In this document: piece after piece, positions 22,513 through 33,066 of the stretch
Layout of the letters: each line of letters opens with the position of its first letter
Numbering within the stretch: position 1 is the stretch's first letter
NCBI GenBank assembly: GCA_963989245.1
Contig: OZ022339.1
Span: forward strand, 63,023,456-63,087,455
Origin: Nansenia antarctica
Taxonomy: Eukaryota; Chordata; Actinopteri; Argentiniformes; Microstomatidae
DNA length: 64,000 bases
Direction of reading: 5' to 3'
The notes under the pieces: model-generated
Databases searched by the model: none
Told to the model about the DNA's origin: nothing
The model's input: the letters and a program-made list of their open reading frames with translations, nothing else
Program-made: the position numbers and the translations under genes

Positions 22513-22847
22513 CAACTATCTCACTGTCTTCCATCTCCACTTCTACATCGACCTCTTGTTTCACCATCACTCCCTCCTCCCTCATTTCTTCACCTCCGTC
22601 CTCTTCTTTCACCATCACACCCTTCTGCATTACAGCTGCACCTCCATCTTCCTCTTTCACCATCACTCTCTTCTCCTCCACTTCTTCTTTCACCATCACA
22701 CCATTCTCCTCTACATCTTCTTCCTCCAGCTTCAGTGCCACCATCTCTGGACCCCACCATGTGATTTTCAGGCCTGGAGAACCACAGCCAGATCCGGGGG
22801 ACTCTGTGGACTCTGGTTCATACATGGTTACATGAGCTGAAGAGGAC
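22513..22847 (-). CDS. C2H2 zinc-finger gene, copy A: exon 2 (acidic, repeated VKEE motifs)
   Basis: Minus-strand exon between acceptor ctagctgcag (before 22,847) and donor g|gtaagt (after 22,513). It is 335 bp, entered in phase 2 and left in phase 1, which matches both neighbouring exons. It encodes about 111 residues, beginning SSSAHVTMYEPESTESPGS and then strongly acidic. GVMVKEE-type units recur: three VKEE, one VKQE and one LKLE, all fitting the SUMO-acceptor consensus psi-K-x-E. Fish finger proteins often carry such N-terminal acidic VKEE/IKEE regions. It is not a named repressor domain that I recognise. A start could also be at the internal ATG of MYEPES if exon 1 is not used. Confidence 0.72.
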
Positions 22848-23311
22848 CTGCAGCTAGAAACAATGGAGGCACAAACAGTTCAGGGTCAATTGACAGCCAA
22901 CCAGTTCAATTAAAGGGTCTGGAAAGTAGACATTAAACGGTTCCAATTGTATTTTGTGTCCAAGAAAAAATTACAATAATCTTCTAGTTAGGCTCAACTT
23001 CCTGGTCAGACAGAGGGCTTTATGGGTGTGGACTTTGCACGCTTGACTGGCAGCTCCCTTTCAAGCTAGCTTGCTGCGTTATCATACATGACATTCATCT
23101 ATTAGATGTGCTTATAGTTCTGCCCTTTAATTACCAACTGTTTAGCTGCTGCTGAAATGTACTGAGCTAATACAATGACTTGGCTAAGATTATAGTTATG
23201 CACCTGGCAGTATAATTCATCATATCAGTTCAATGACCACCATTAGCATACTGTACACCTGGCACCCTATGGTGAATTGTGGACAGGATTCACAGCATGT
23301 GTATGACTTAC
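22848..23311 (-). other. Intron 1 of the copy A zinc-finger gene
   Basis: A 464-bp GT-AG interval (minus strand gtaagtc...ctgcag). No mobile element recognised. Confidence 0.55.
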
Positions 23312-23457
23312 TGATCAGTTGTACCACAATGGTGTTGTCCTCCTTTTCTAATTCGCTGCCGTATTTTCACAATATCCGCCATGTTTAGTTTCTTCCCACA
23401 CTGGACGTAGCACTGGCGCATGTCGTCATGACCAGAACAAGCAGAAGCATCCATCAT
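23312..23457 (-). CDS. C2H2 zinc-finger gene, copy A: exon 1
   Basis: The minus-strand ATG at 23,457 (a second ATG follows directly) opens 48 codons plus two bases: MMDASACSGHDDMRQCYVQC, then a basic part KLNMADIVKIRQRIRKGG. It ends at donor ca|gtaagtc. An in-frame TAG lies 11 codons upstream of the ATG, which supports this start if that sequence is transcribed. The two leftover bases complete a glutamine codon with the first base of exon 2. I recognise no domain. The assignment as exon 1 rests on splice phase and proximity. Confidence 0.6.
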
Positions 23458-23598
23458 TGCCCAGATGGGGAGTTCAGAGTGCAGGGAAACCTACGAATAA
23501 AGATGACCAAAATATTAAAACAATAATAATATTTTCTTCTTTTTTTTTTTTTTATACCAGAAGTGGAAAACAGTAGCCAAGCTATATGTAGGTCCATA
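23458..23598. promoter_or_regulatory. Sequence upstream of exon 1, candidate 5' region
   Basis: Immediately upstream on the minus strand. ttcgtag|gtttccc could be a further 5' untranslated exon border. The Tc1 element starts only 141 bp from the ATG, so the native promoter is either very short, contained in an upstream exon, or displaced by the Tc1. No core promoter motif is clear. Confidence 0.25.
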
Positions 23599-25225
23599 CA
23601 GTATATCTCAAAAGTGAGTACCGGTACACCCTTTAGATTTTTGCTAATATTCTGTTATATCCTTTCAGGGGATAACATTATCCTACTGAAACTTTGATAT
23701 AACTTAAAGTAGTCAGTGTGCTGCTTGAATAACAGTATAGATTTATTGTCCTTTGAAAATTACTCAGTACACAGCTGTTAATGTCTAAACAGCTGGCAAC
23801 AAAAGTGAGTACACCCCATAGTGAACATGTCCTAATTGTGCCCAATGATGTTGTTTTCCCGCCCTGGTGTCATGTGACTCGTTAGTGTTACAAGGATTCA
23901 GGTGTAAATGATAAGCAGGGCTGTTAAATTTGGTGTTTTGGGCACAATTCTCTCTGAATGCTGGACAACATGGCACCTCATGGCAAGGAACTCTCTGAGC
24001 GGCTGAAAAAAAGGATTATTGCGCTTCACAAAGATGGCCTTGGCTATAAGAAGATTGCCAAAACCCTGAAAATGAGTTGCAGCACAGTGGCTAAGATCAT
24101 ACAGCGGTTTTCCAGGACAGGTTCCACTCGGAACAGGCCTCGCCAGGGTCGACCAAAGAAGTTGAGTCCACGTGCTCAGCGTCATATCCAGAGGTTGGTT
24201 TCCAAAAATAGATGTGCGAGTGCTTCCAGCATTGCTGCAGAGGTTGCAGAAGTGGGATGTCAGCCTGTCAGTGCCCAGACTATACGCCGCACACTGCATC
24301 AAATCGGTTTGTATGGCTGTCGCCCCAGACAGAAGCCTCTTCTGAAACCGATGCATAAGAAAGCCCGCAAACAGTTTGCTGAAGACAATGAATCCAAGAA
24401 CATGAGTTACTGGAACCATGTCCTGTGGTCTGATGAGACCAAAATAAACCTGTTTGGGTCAGATGGTGTCCGGCGTGTGTGGCGGCACCCGGGTGAGGAG
24501 TACCAAGACAAATGTGTTTTGCCTACAGTCAAGCATGGTGGTGGCAGCATCATGGTCTGGGGCTGCATGAGTGCTGCCGGCACTGGGGAGCTGCATTTCA
24601 TTGAGGGACACATGAATTCCAATATATACTGTGACATCCTGCAGCAGAGCATGATCCCCTCTCTTCGGAAACTGGGCCGTAGGGCAGTTTTCCAACATGA
24701 TAATGACCCTAAACACACCTCCAAGATGACAACGGCCTTGCTGAAGAAGCTGAAGGTTAAGGTGATGGACTGGCCAAGTATGTCTCCAGACCTAAACCCA
24801 ATTGAGCACATGTGGGGCATCCTCAAGAGGAAGGTGGAGGAGTGCAAGGTGTCCAACGTCCGTGCGCTCCGTGATTTCGTCATGGAGTAGTGGAAGAAGA
24901 TTCCAGAAGCAACCTGTGCAGCTCTGGTGAATTCCATGCCCAGGAGGGTTAAAGCAGTGCTAGATAACAATGGTGGTCACACAAAATATTGACACTTTGG
25001 GCACAATTTAGACATGTGTACTCACTTTTGTTGCCAGCTGTTTAGACATTAACAGCTGTGTACTGAGTAATTTTCAATGGACAATAAATCTATACTGTTA
25101 TTCAAGCAGCACACTGACTACTTTAAGTTATATCAAAGTTTCATTAAGATAGTGTTATCCCCTGAAAGGATATGACAGAATATTTGCAAAAATCTAAAGG
25201 GTGTACTCACTTTTGAGATATACTG
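23599..25225 (+). mobile_element. Tc1-like transposon, nearly complete
   Basis: A 1,627-bp element with inverted terminal repeats of about 215 bp (23,599-23,815 and about 25,010-25,225) and TA at both ends. Within each repeat the motif aaaagtgagtac occurs twice, at the outer and inner edge: the IR/DR arrangement in which transposase binds two direct repeats per end. It sits between the zinc-finger gene exon 1 and the next repeats. Confidence 0.95.
23958..24890 (+). pseudogene. Tc1 transposase with one premature stop
   Basis: The open frame has 310 residues. The N-terminal paired-like domain has two helix-turn-helix units (residues about 10-55 and 70-115), joined by a GRPKK basic stretch (AT-hook/nuclear signal position). 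The catalytic DDE domain shows WSDETKINLFGSDG, then QHDNDPKHTSK, then SPDLNPIEHMWG. Exactly 34 residues separate the second aspartate from the glutamate, the DD34E signature of Tc1. The TAG at 24,888-24,890 ends the frame, but the same frame continues with WKKIPEATCAAL through GGHTKY to a natural stop at 24,990-24,992. The ancestor therefore had 344 residues and only about 34 are lost. All catalytic residues are present. Whether the truncated protein is active is unknown; loss of the C-terminus probably inactivates it. Confidence 0.92.
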
Positions 25226-25544
25226 TATATTTTGGACACTGACAGAATTGTTGTTATTTTAGCTGTTTACCAAAACATAGTTTACAGTTATAAACTCCTA
25301 AAAAAAAGTTTGGAAACGTTATTTCAGTCGATTCTTCCTCCCCTTTAATAATACCAATTGGTATTGTATTTTATATCGTTGGAAAGCCTGATTAGTCACC
25401 TTTACAACGAGTACAACTTGTAAGGATCATGGATTCGTGGAATGAGTAACACAGCTAAACGTGTGGGTAGCAGCCCAAATTTTTTTGGGCCAAAATCCCC
25501 TGCAATATTCTTCTGTTGGTATTCACTCTCGTTTTGAGCTTCAA

Positions 25545-25936
25545 GTGCTGGCAGGTGTATGTCAGTCACTGGCACCTAATTGACAGGAATGATATTCTGG
25601 GGCCAGTGGCGATCCCATATCTCCAGAATCAGGGACCTAACTCCATCCTCCAGGATGACAACGCTCGCCCCCACAGAGCCAGGATCATCACAGAGCACCT
25701 CCAGAATTTGGGAGTGGAGAGGGTGGAATGGCCTGCCGTGAGTCCAGACACTTGTGGGATCAGTTTGGGCGTGCTGTACGTGCCAGAGTGACCAACACAA
25801 CCATGTTGGCTGACTTGCGGCAAATCCTAGTTGAGGAATGGGATGCCATCCCACAGCAGTGTGTGACCAGGCTGGTGACCAGCATGAGGAGGAGGTGCCA
25901 AGCTGTTGTGACTGCGTATGGATCTTCCACACGCTA
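25545..25936 (+). pseudogene. Transposase fragment of a Tc1-like element, catalytic glutamate deleted
   Basis: Two overlapping frames give PVAIPYLQNQGPNSILQDDN with ARPHRARI (the second catalytic aspartate region) and VEWPAVSPD. At 25,751 a deletion then removes the LNPIEH segment with the catalytic glutamate, and sequence resumes in another frame with WDQFGRAVRARVTNT and ADLRQILVEEWDAIPQQCVT to the end. The N-terminal DNA-binding domain and first aspartate are absent. It is not functional. Confidence 0.82.
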
Positions 25937-26528
25937 GTGTGGTCCCTGACAGTGTAAAATTAATAAAGTGTAAAAATGGCCAATATTAGGGATGTCCCGA
26001 TCCGATATCGATATCGGATATCGCTGCGATATTGGTCCTGAATGCTGGATCGCAGATCGCACCAGAAAAAAAATAGGCTTCGATCTGCGTGTCACTCACG
26101 TGATGACAACAGTAGAGTTGGCTAGTAGCTACCTGTTTGTAATGAGTCTCACGATGTCATGATGCTAGCTGGTGAAATCATAAACCATTTGCTTTAGTAA
26201 TTTTTACTACAGATGGTAAGCTTTCAAATGATGCGTCATACATTGAAATCGGAAAAAAATTCAAGGTGACACGAGTATTTGAATGTTGGTGCACCGAATG
26301 GGAATGCGACAGGAGAAAAGTGACTGACCAAACCACAACAACAAACGCTGCTAGCGGCTAACAGCTAACAGTGGTACATCGTTACAAACGTCTAACTGCG
26401 TTTTTATAACATCACAACATACTGAGAGAACATGGACATGCTAAAAACACATAACTACACATAACTAGATGAACACACAGTCCTTGCTTTTGAACACGTC
26501 CTAAAACGAGAGTATGTTTACAAGTCAT

Positions 26529-27513
26529 TAGGGGTGTAACGGATCACCTAACTCACGGATCGGATCGTGTCACGGTTTTTGAGTCACGGATCGGATCATT
26601 TTTCGGATCAACACAAAACATTTTTGTTTTTATAAAAACTGCTTTTTCCTTGAATTCTGTAAAAACACCACTTTTACTATGTGACAAAAACCAACAACAT
26701 TCAAGATGTCAAAACTGGTAATATATATATATATATATACACATACATATATATATAATATATATAACATATTCTACACTCAAACATTACATAATTATAC
26801 TGAAATACACTCAATTGAAATGATAGGAGAGAGGGAGGAGGTGCCTGGTTGCAGCAGTGAATCACTGGGCTCTTTAAAGCAGACGAATAAACATGTTTCA
26901 TGCCACTTTTAACTAAATAATAAAGTGAACCCTTATTTTGAACATGGTATGAAAAAAATGCCTACATTATCAGAAGTTGTCGAGCTGCCTTTTTCGTGCC
27001 TCCCGTCATAGTTGACAGAGAAGCCAAAGTGCTCCCATACATGGGATTTAAATGAGAGGGAGGCATTTCGAGTTCTTCTCCGCCGAACAACGTAACATGA
27101 TACACTTGGGCCGCGTTCGTAAATTCGCTTTGAGAGCGCCGGAGCGCACACTGGGTCCGACGTCATAAAGGGACCAAGTAATTTGATTGGACAAGAGCGC
27201 TCAGCGCGGATTTACGAACGCAACCTTGTTGTTGTAGATTCCCAGTTTCACGTGTAGTGAGCAAACAGCGGATTCTTTTTCTTGCGCATTATCAACCTAT
27301 CATTGCGCTTTAGAGTTAAACAAAGCACGCAACTGTCGCGTCTATCTTTTCATGGCAACTCTACATTGTGATTTACAAGAGATATTAAGTAAGATATTAA
27401 GTAATATTATTACTTGTTAACATTTTGCAATTGATCCGCGGTACACATGCGTTCCGAACCGTGGAGGGCGATCCGAACGGATCACGGAATTTCCGTGATC
27501 CGTTACACCCCTA
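26529..27513. mobile_element. hAT-type element (taggggtgtaacggatcac ends), nested
   Basis: The left end taggggtgtaacggatcac and the right end gtgatccgttacaccccta are perfectly inverted over 19 bp. The exact 8-bp duplication caagtcat is at 26,521-26,528 and 27,514-27,521. An AT microsatellite lies at 26,718-26,770. It contains a small palindrome at 27,112-27,223. No transposase. Confidence 0.93.
27112..27223. mobile_element. Small palindromic MITE
   Basis: gcgttcgtaaattcgctttg at the left and gcggatttacgaacgc at the right form an inverted pair. A related piece without the right arm lies at 21,494-21,570. This is the fourth insertion level in the 25,291-28,369 stack. Confidence 0.6.
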
Positions 27514-28383
27514 CAAGTCATTATCACTTACTGGTAGCCTCCGAAAAACGAGAATAGTTAATCCAATCCACAGATTATAACTGTTTTTTATTATATGGAC
27601 TGGGTACTTAAAACTTGAGTTGAAAAAAAAGAAAAACAGATATTGTTGACACCCCTTCGATTTCTGGTCTCACCAGCAGCGTCACTAGGCTACACTTTTA
27701 AAAAGGGTCCTATAATTGATTTGCCATTTGTAAGAGAAGATAAATAGAATAAAAACCTGAAGGCACTAAAACTAGAAATCAGACAGTAACTATTTTTTTC
27801 TACAATGCTGAATGCTGCAGTTTAAATTGTTGCAGTTAGTCACTGAGTACTGCAGAGTACTGTTTTTGTTGCTTGAATAAAGGCTGGCAGTCTTTAATAG
27901 CCAACTGTTGTTGTGGACTATATACTGGGGAAGTATTTGTTATTATTCAGGAGTAAAACAATAAATACAAATATCGGATTGGTATCGGTATCGCAGATAC
28001 CTGAAGCCCAGGTATCGGCATCGGTATCGGTAGTGAAAAAAGGGGATCGGGACATCCCTAGCCAATATGTTTTGTTTTTTCCTTATTACTGTGGGAGAGT
28101 GCAATCATCCAATCCACCAAGCAACTCAAAACGAGAGTGAATACCAACAGAAGAATATAGGGGATTTTGCCAAATATTTTTGGGCCGCTACCCACACGTT
28201 TAGCTGTGTTGCTCATTCCACGAATGCATGATCCTTACAAGTTGTACCTTGTTGTAAAGGTGACTAATCAGGCTTTCCAACGATATAAAAATACAATACC
28301 AATTGGTATTATTAAAGGGGAGGAATAATCAACCAAAATAACGTTTCTGAACTTTTTTTGAGGGGTTTAGAATTCATATGGCC

Positions 28384-28503
28384 TTAAAGTGCAGACTAAA
28401 TACCCTCTTTAATTTGAGGGTATTCAGATCCAGATGTTTGGAGGAAGGGTCTAGAAATTACTTTAATATGTAGCCGCCTCTTTTTCAAGGGACCAAAAGG
28501 AAA
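28384..28503 (+). mobile_element. Tc1 terminal-repeat relic
   Basis: aaagtgcagactaaataccc ... ctctttttcaagggaccaaa matches, inverted, the terminus of the Tc1 relic at 14,990-15,090. With 30,366-30,580 it may mark the two ends of one old element whose interior has been replaced. Confidence 0.55.
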
Positions 28504-28712
28504 ATACCCTAAGCTTCGTGCTTTGAATTACCGTAATAACCCTATATGGAACCGTTGGAATTGTTCTTGTGGTGTTAAGTATTAACAACATTAGGACTCC
28601 AGTTCCCAGCATGCACCGGGAAGGTTAAGCATGCGCAGTTGTCGATACTTGAATGTTTTACTGTTGTAGCCTAATTGCAAGTTGATATATCGTTAATTAA
28701 AAAGAAGGCTTA

Positions 28713-28887
28713 AGCCCAATGCACACAGCGTGCGATTTCTGTTGCATGACAACATTCCATTTTGAAGTTTGAATGGAAGTCTATGAGAAAATCGCATCCC
28801 AATGCACACGGCCCCGATTTTAATCGCACTGCGAAAATTCGATTCCATTCATGACAACAATGGAATGTACGCTGTGTGCATTGGGCT
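28713..28887. mobile_element. Harbinger-like MITE, TTA target duplication
   Basis: A 175-bp element with perfect 19-bp inverted ends (agcccaatgcacacagcgt) and the 3-bp duplication tta at 28,710-28,712 and 28,888-28,890. A 3-bp TWA duplication is the usual mark of PIF/Harbinger elements. Confidence 0.8.
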
Positions 28888-28890
28888 TTA

Positions 28891-30365
28891 GGCCTAAACC
28901 TACAGCTGGTTTGTTATACCATAAATAAACAAACATAACAGTTCTGATAGCACATTTAGTATCTAATGCATGGCCGTTTTTATTAAGGCGTTTATTATAT
29001 AGCAATGTATTTCTTTTTTATGGCGGTATTGACATAAACCGCTGCTATTTAAAAAGAAAAAAAACGGGGTTTACGATATAACATCGGCCAAGCATAGTAT
29101 CTGTGTTTCCTATATGAACTGTATCAGTGGGATCTACCCAGTGTTTGCTATATTCTTGATGCTGGTATAGCACTGTTTCCCTCTTTGTGTATTTCTGATA
29201 AGCATTCTCCAGATAAAAGGTAGAAATCCATGGTACTGTACTCTCTGAATTAATTCAGGTCACAAACCAAGCTTGTCCTAAGGCCAGAGGCCTTGAATCA
29301 AGTTACTATTTAAACACAATCACTGATTCTGGTGGTGATCCAACTATATTTTGGAAAATAAAACAACTGAAACTCAATAGTTCCTCTCCCTGTCCACATC
29401 AACAACTTGTATCCAAGTCTAACATCATATGGATACAAAGAGAATAAGTGACGGTTTCCCTCCATTTTATCTCTGCAGGCCACCTCCTATTTGAAAGAAA
29501 CATCTGGGACACAGTGGAGTGTGAATCAAATACAGGCGATCAGAGTCAAGCTATACACCATCCATCATACAACACAAGCTTCCACCAGCTATATATAATA
29601 TGTAAGAAGAAGAATTGGAATGAAGTCTCTGAATTTCCAGGTTTTTCAGGACAAGTGTACATAGTATCTAGCAGCTCTCTGCTTCATTCATCAATCACTC
29701 CAACTCCTACCGTCAGGTCGGCGCCTCCGTTGTTGTTCAAGCTAGTGTCGCTTTCCCAGTCTTTGTGTAATAAGTGAACATATAGGATAATCCAGGTACA
29801 AATAAATGTTGTCCCGGCTTCATTCAGTCATAATAATGAAGTAGTAGTAGTGAGATCGCAGAGAAGAAGACCAGAGACGGTAATGTTGACCGTCGTGAAC
29901 GTGAGTGAGCAGTTTCCCTAAAGCGCCAGGGCTAGAACTAGGTGGACACGTCATCACCCTGCGCCTTCCATATCCACGGCATGACGTTTAGACTAAGGAC
30001 ACGTCTATTTAAAGTGACAGGATAGATAACTGATGTTGATGGCTTGGTGCGGCTGGGCCCTCCAGTGGAAACCTGTCTGTTGTCAAGGCAACACTGTTGT
30101 TTTCTAAATGTTTCAATAATCTATAAACACCCCCTGAATTACTAGGGGAAATAAAGGCTTAAAGATTAAACGGTCGATGAAGCAACTAATAGGACAACAT
30201 GAAGTATATAGAAATGTATTACGGATATAAGATGGAGTGTTTTCTGTGTTTTTCTTGCTTTGTTTGAATTTAGCACTGTCGTAATCACTTTTGTCACATT
30301 TGTTTTTTCTGAATTGCACTACGGCATGTAACACCTCACTTGCACTAACAAACACATATCCGATG
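28891..30365. other. No gene recognised
   Basis: About 1.5 kb without supported coding sequence. The longest plus-strand frame (29,448-29,777) has no recognisable motif. No repeat boundaries found. Confidence 0.4.
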
Positions 30366-30580
30366 GGTTTCTTTCGTTTTTGCAACCTAATGGCCTGTTT
30401 CACTTGCATTGAGAGCTCCGTTGACAGGTTGTGCATTCACAGCAAATCACAGCATCCTTCAAGTCAGACCTTTTACCTGCTTATTGATAAAGAAATAACA
30501 ATACCTGTCCATGAAACAGATTTTGAGTCAATTGTCCAATTACTTTTGGTTCCTTGAAAAAGAGGGGGCTACATATTAAC
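30366..30580 (-). mobile_element. Tc1-like relic (N-terminal transposase and terminus)
   Basis: aatggcctgtttcacttgca through ctccgttgac and the segment up to gggctacatatta match 14,779-15,010 of the Tc1 relic. It is the same family on the same strand, strongly decayed. Confidence 0.65.
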
Positions 30581-31383
30581 GTGCAGCCATTGGAAAGGTG
30601 TTTGATGGACGCAAACAAAAGTATGACCATGAATGAAATGAAACATTAAAAAACATAATAGCTCGGAGGCTTCCTCCTCTACTTCTAATGTTTTATTTGT
30701 ATAATTTATATTGGTCTTTTTTTTTAATACGGTGCCTTTTCCGTCCCCAGTACTAAATCCTGTTGTATTTTGTCTAAATTTGGACAAATACTAATTCCAT
30801 TAGGTTTTTCATGTATAGTCAATTGTTATTTATTATGAATACAATGATATGGGCTTCTAAGTTGTTGTTTTCTAAATTGTAAAAGCGTTGGTTAAAGATG
30901 TAAATTGGATTTTGCATGGGATTTGGGATGTCCCCAGTGTTGTTCATTCAACTTCAATCCCCCCCCAAAAAACTATTAAAAACATATACATTTCCAAATA
31001 TGTTATTATTATTTCATTTTCCTGATCAATATCTATTGAAATCAAATATAGTTTTTATCAATTTTTTTATTATTTTGTACAAAAAAAGGTTTTGCTTACA
31101 ATATTGCTTGTCCCTGCGATCACTGTCCACCCTGTTATGCTGTGTTAATGTCCCTTTTAAAAGAAAACCATATTTCTCAATCACATCACTCTCATGAGGT
31201 GACATCACATGTTTAACAGTAGTAATCAATATATCCCAGTAGTCTGTCCCGGTGCGCGCCTCGCAGGACCGTAGGCTATTACGTGGTGACAACATGCGCA
31301 ATCGAATTAATATAGACAGACAACATACCACACAACATCAATCAATCACCCATTTCCCTACCCTTACCCCGGCAAGTTTTAAA
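30581..31383. other. No gene recognised
   Basis: AT-rich sequence leading into the LINE endonuclease. A first LINE open frame would be expected here if the element were complete, but none is recognised. Confidence 0.4.
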
Positions 31384-32330
31384 ATGCGTAAAGGACTTGG
31401 TACAATTCACTGGAATATCCGTAGTTTGCGTAAAAATCTTGATCACGTGGTTGTATTAATTTGAACAAACTTCCCCGGATATTGTTGTGTTGGGTGAAAC
31501 CTGGCTCAGGATGAATGTTGATAGCTCTGACGTGAATATTCAGGATTATAATCTCTTTAGAATGGATCGTTTGGGCAGGGGGGGTGGTATTGGTATATAT
31601 GTTAAGTCACATTTTTCAGTTTCCATTTTACATGCAATTTCTATTCCTGACTGCTTTGAATTTCTGGCTCTGAAAATCCATCAGGGCCCAGACCCTCTGA
31701 CGGTAGTTGGTATCTATCGCCCTCCCTCTGCCGATTCTCACGCCACTGACACCCTAGCTAACCTGCTTTCAGAATATACTGACAATGAAGTACTTGTTCT
31801 GGGTGATCTCAATATTAACTGGCTGAGTGATATTTCCTCGCAGCTTAAAGATCTTGCTTGCAGCATAAACCTTTCACAATTGATTTTAGAACCAACTAGA
31901 CCAAACCTCAACGATGACTCGAAATCTACATTATTAGACTTAATTTTAACAAATAAGGCTAGCAAATATACTAGTGGTGTCTTTGACCTGGGAGTCAGTG
32001 ATCATTGTCCTGTTGCCTGTGTGAGAGATGTGAGGTTAAAAAAGACTACATCTCAGGTGATAACCAAGAGGAACTTCAAACGCTTTGATGCAGAGTTGTT
32101 CCTGAGGGAGCTGGATGGCTGCGACTGGGGTTGCGTGAGCTCTCTCGATGTCATTGAGGACGCTCTCGAATCCTTTATATGTACACTTAATTGCGTTGTG
32201 GATAGACACGCCCCTTTTAAAACCACTAGGATAAAAAATAGGGTAGTGCCTTGGTTTACTCATGAGCTATCTACCCTCTTTAATAACAGAAATAGTGCCT
32301 GGTCCCGTGCCAGACGTACTGGTGTCCCCA
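31384..32330 (+). pseudogene. LINE endonuclease domain (CR1/L2-like ORF2 N-terminus), 3'-truncated
   Basis: The plus-strand reading contains the apurinic/apyrimidinic-type endonuclease motifs in order: IHWNIRSL, LGETWL, GGGIGIYV, TVVGIYRPPS, VLVLGDLNINW, LLDLILTN and VSDHCPVAC. The part after that (PWFTHELSTLFNNRNSAWSRAR) is the usual linker ahead of the reverse transcriptase. Sequence then changes and the reverse transcriptase is absent, the opposite of the common 5' truncation. Frameshifts or a stop occur between 31,455 and 31,487. It would have nicked target DNA in retrotransposition but is now broken at both ends. Confidence 0.85.
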
Positions 32331-32451
32331 GTCTGTGCCCATATTCTGCGCATGACGCAATATTACAGTGGCATCTTTGTCCTACCTTTAATCACATTAA
32401 TTTGGCTCATTTTATATGCCTTTGAAATTGGTATAAAAATAAAGAACATTT

Positions 32452-32691
32452 GTGATTTACAGAAGCCTCTGTGTACCCTCTTCCTTCATTGGAAACTCTG
32501 TGTGGGAACTAGTTAGTGTGTATTTGGAGTGTACACCAGTTGGAGGGTTTCTCCCCTTTAAAGAGAATGGCGTTGTCACCCATCTAACCATTAAGGTTAC
32601 AAGTACATCATGTTTTGCTAAGCAAGGGCTTCTATCAGATACTGAGTCATACTTCAGTCTGATAAAGCCGTTGCTGGGCAAAATGTTATGA
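32452..32691 (+). pseudogene. Unassigned coding-like fragment
   Basis: An 80-codon frame follows a possible splice acceptor (gtgatttacag at 32,461). Its middle (VYLECTPVGGFLPFKENGVV, then THLTIKVTSTSCFAKQG) looks protein-like rather than random. I do not recognise the family. It might belong with the integrase-like fragment that follows or be an exon relic. Confidence 0.35.
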
Positions 32692-32879
32692 AGGTTTGAT
32701 CGCTGAATAAAGCACAGTACAGCAGTATACTTTGTGCAGATATTTACTTTGTCTTTTTTTTTTTTTGCATATGAAGCTTCAATTAGTAGCCTGGACTTTT
32801 AGTTGCTTCAATTACTGAACTGTCGATATTTGGGACAAGCATTTATTTTCATATTCATGGTATACCTTGTCTTTTCTAA

Positions 32880-33066
32880 AGGTCAGTTGAAGTCAATGGG
32901 CTACCACATCCAGTGGTGGCGAATCAAAGCCTCCATGCATCGTGTGGATGCAGCAGGGATCATGTCGCGCATGGCCAGGCTTGGATGTGTGGTGCGGCGA
33001 ACTTATTCCGTCCGAGGTCCCCTTTCCTTGGTTCACATAGATACCAATCATAAACTGATCAGGTAG
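32880..33066 (+). pseudogene. Integrase-core fragment from a transposon-like gene
   Basis: The frame reads GQLKSMGYHIQWWRIKASMH, then VVRRTYSVRGPLSLVHIDTN and HKLIR before its stop. The last part, with the first catalytic aspartate in HID followed by NHKLIR, matches the beginning of the integrase (rve-type) core found in a widespread family of fish and invertebrate multicopy proteins. The rest of the core is missing. Confidence 0.6.

Larger units (their letters stand above)
25987..28060. mobile_element. hAT-type element (tagggatgtcccgatcc family), second genomic copy
   Basis: The exact 8-bp duplication gccaatat is at 25,979-25,986 and 28,061-28,068. Ends and interior match the element at 13,446-14,608, with small indels. 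A different element (26,529-27,513) is inserted in it. Confidence 0.92.
25291..28369 (+). mobile_element. Tc1-like element with about 240-bp inverted repeats, holding a two-level insertion
   Basis: The left repeat (25,291-25,540: ctcctaaaaaaaagtttgga, then aataccaattggtattgtat, gtgtgggtagcagcccaaat) recurs inverted at about 28,120-28,369. The internal part is a transposase remnant. A hAT-type element with its own nested insertion occupies 25,987-28,060; without it the element is about 1.0 kb. Confidence 0.85.

Noticed and set aside
22481..22840. 119-codon plus-strand frame with many histidines and leucines
   Set aside because: Antisense of the acidic zinc-finger exon, which has supporting splice sites.
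24407..24970. Minus-strand 187-codon frame
   Set aside because: Antisense shadow of the Tc1 transposase.
29448..29777. A possible host exon
   Set aside because: No splice-supported neighbours, no motif and no copy elsewhere in the window; unsupported.
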